Positions 12,908 to 13,605 of a stretch of DNA of 13,605 nt are shown one piece after another. The notes under the pieces are model-generated. The model was not told the origin of the DNA and searched no databases. It saw nothing but the letters and a program-made list of their open reading frames with translations. The translations under genes were made by a program, and so were the position numbers. The stretch's first letter is position 1. Each line of letters opens with the position of its first letter. Source of the DNA: Clostridia bacterium (GTDB taxonomy: Bacteria > Bacillota_E > SLMV01 > PUMD01); NCBI GenBank assembly GCA_003563755.1, contig PWUB01000213.1, positions 1-13,605 on the forward strand. The letters run 5' to 3'.

Positions 12908-13605
12908 TTGCGACGGGATCTGTTTCGCTGCGTTGAGAAACTCCTTCCGCGAGTGCAACGCCCCAGCAGATACATGGGACATGAATTGAACGCGGTGAGG
13001 AAGGATTGGGACCGGGTGGAGGTACGCTTTGCCCTCGCCTATCCCGACCTATACGAGGTCGGGATGGCCCACCTGGGTACCCATATCCTGTATCACGTCA
13101 TCAACGAGCATCCTGCGTGCCTGGCTGAGCGAGTGTTCAGTCCCGCCCAGGACATGGAGGGTATCTTGCGGGATGAGAAGGTTCCCCTCTTCTCCCTCGA
13201 GAGCCGGCGCCCGGTGGGTGACTTCGATTTTGTTGGCATTACCCTTCAGTACGAGATGACCTACACTAACGTATTGAACATGCTCTCCATGGCCTCGATT
13301 CCGATACGGGCCGAACAGCGGGGAGAAGAGGACCCGTTTGTCATCGGAGGAGGACCGTGTGCTTTCAACGCAGAGCCGGTGGCACCTTTCTTTGACCTGA
13401 TTGTACTGGGTGACGGTGAGGAGGCGGTGGTTGAGCTCATAGATGAGTACCGGTCCTGGAAGCTCGATGGGTCTCCGGGCGGGCGCCGGGGATTCCTCGG
13501 GCGGGCAGCGGCGGCCCGCGGCATGTATGTCCCCGCGCTTTACGATGCCGTCTACGATGAAGAGGGCTGCTTCAGCGGCGTGACACCACGCGGTGAGGCT
13601 CCCCG
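12908..13605 (+). CDS. B12-binding radical SAM protein, TIGR03960 type (partial)
   Basis: The first 232 codons of a gene running off the window. The visible part is the N-terminal region of the TIGR03960 family, which combines a cobalamin-binding-like domain with a radical SAM core. Phrases: RYMGHELNAVRKDW, FALAYPDLYEVGMAHLGTHI, SLESRRPVGDFDFVGITLQY, TYTNVLNMLSMASIPIRAEQR and IGGGPCAFNAEPVAPFFDL. The radical SAM CxxxCxxC would lie beyond the window. In Clostridia this gene is commonly followed by a DUF2344 gene, rng and rplU; that is expectation from other genomes. Function is not established. Start TTG 12908 has GGAGGAG (12895-12901) six bases upstream and begins LRRDLFRCVEKLLPRVQRP, which fits the family. 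A -10-like box lies 46 bases before the start, so it may begin a separate transcript. Codon use is like its neighbours. Confidence 0.88.
   Translation, partial: MRRDLFRCVEKLLPRVQRPSRYMGHELNAVRKDWDRVEVRFALAYPDLYEVGMAHLGTHILYHVINEHPACLAERVFSPAQDMEGILRDEKVPLFSLESRRPVGDFDFVGITLQYEMTYTNVLNMLSMASIPIRAEQRGEEDPFVIGGGPCAFNAEPVAPFFDLIVLGDGEEAVVELIDEYRSWKLDGSPGGRRGFLGRAAAARGMYVPALYDAVYDEEGCFSGVTPRGEAP
13041..13065. repeat. 10-bp inverted repeat inside the radical SAM gene
   Basis: ATCCCGACCT (13041-13050) and AGGTCGGGAT (13056-13065) flank the loop ATACG; a G-U and a G-C pair would extend the RNA stem to 12. It encodes the conserved YPDLYEVGM phrase about 45 codons after the start, so part of the wording is fixed by the protein. 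Confidence 0.85.

Noticed and set aside
1..13605. CRISPR arrays, tRNA or rRNA genes, insertion sequences, phage or defence genes.
   Set aside because: No regularly spaced repeats, no RNA-gene cores, no transposase-like motifs and no foreign-looking gene block were seen; genes fill nearly all the window in a conserved order.

Overview
The window (about 13.6 kb, GC-rich) reads as one stretch of chromosome from a high-GC, endospore-forming Bacillota (Clostridia-like or Limnochordia-like). The evidence is gene order: valS, a spoIIB-position SPOR gene, maf, radC, mreBCD, mrdA, minCDE, rodA, spoIVFA, spoIVFB and a TIGR03960-type radical SAM gene. Bacillus subtilis has a related order (valS-folC-comC-spoIIB-maf-radC-mreBCD-minCD-spoIVFAB). 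Having MinE and a rodA beside the min genes is the clostridial rather than the Bacillus pattern. I cannot name a species.

All 17 recognised genes, two of them cut by the window edges, lie on the + strand. 1-300 is the valS 3' end. 383-1929 holds a PrcB-like gene, a SPOR membrane protein and a DUF4321 membrane protein. 1945-3316 holds maf and radC. 3352-7822 is the elongasome block (mreB, mreC, mreD, mrdA/PBP2). 7991-9904 is the Min division-site system. 9930-11069 is rodA, the SEDS glycosyltransferase partner of PBP2. 11151-12811 is the SpoIVFA/SpoIVFB pair that controls pro-sigma-K processing in the mother cell. 12908 to the end is the N-terminal part of a B12-binding radical SAM protein. 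No rRNA, tRNA, CRISPR array, insertion sequence or convincing intrinsic terminator was seen.

The genes share a theme: building and placing the cell wall (MreBCD, PBP2, RodA), choosing the division site (MinCDE) and switching to sporulation (SPOR protein, SpoIVFA/FB). Four promoter-like sites break up the block: an extended -10 before radC, a sigma-A-like site before minC, a sigma-E-like site directly before spoIVFA, and a lone -10 before the radical SAM gene. The sigma-E-like site fits the known sporulation control of spoIVFAB in B. subtilis.

This is mainly a conserved housekeeping region and I see no wholly new system. The points worth a second look are several long perfect inverted repeats inside coding sequences (14-bp stem at 605-637, compound hairpin at 2106-2150, 24-bp palindrome at 2782-2805, 10-bp stem at 13041-13065), a very high share of GTG/TTG starts, AT-richer or unexplained gaps before minC and minD, and a PrcB-like gene where folC usually lies.
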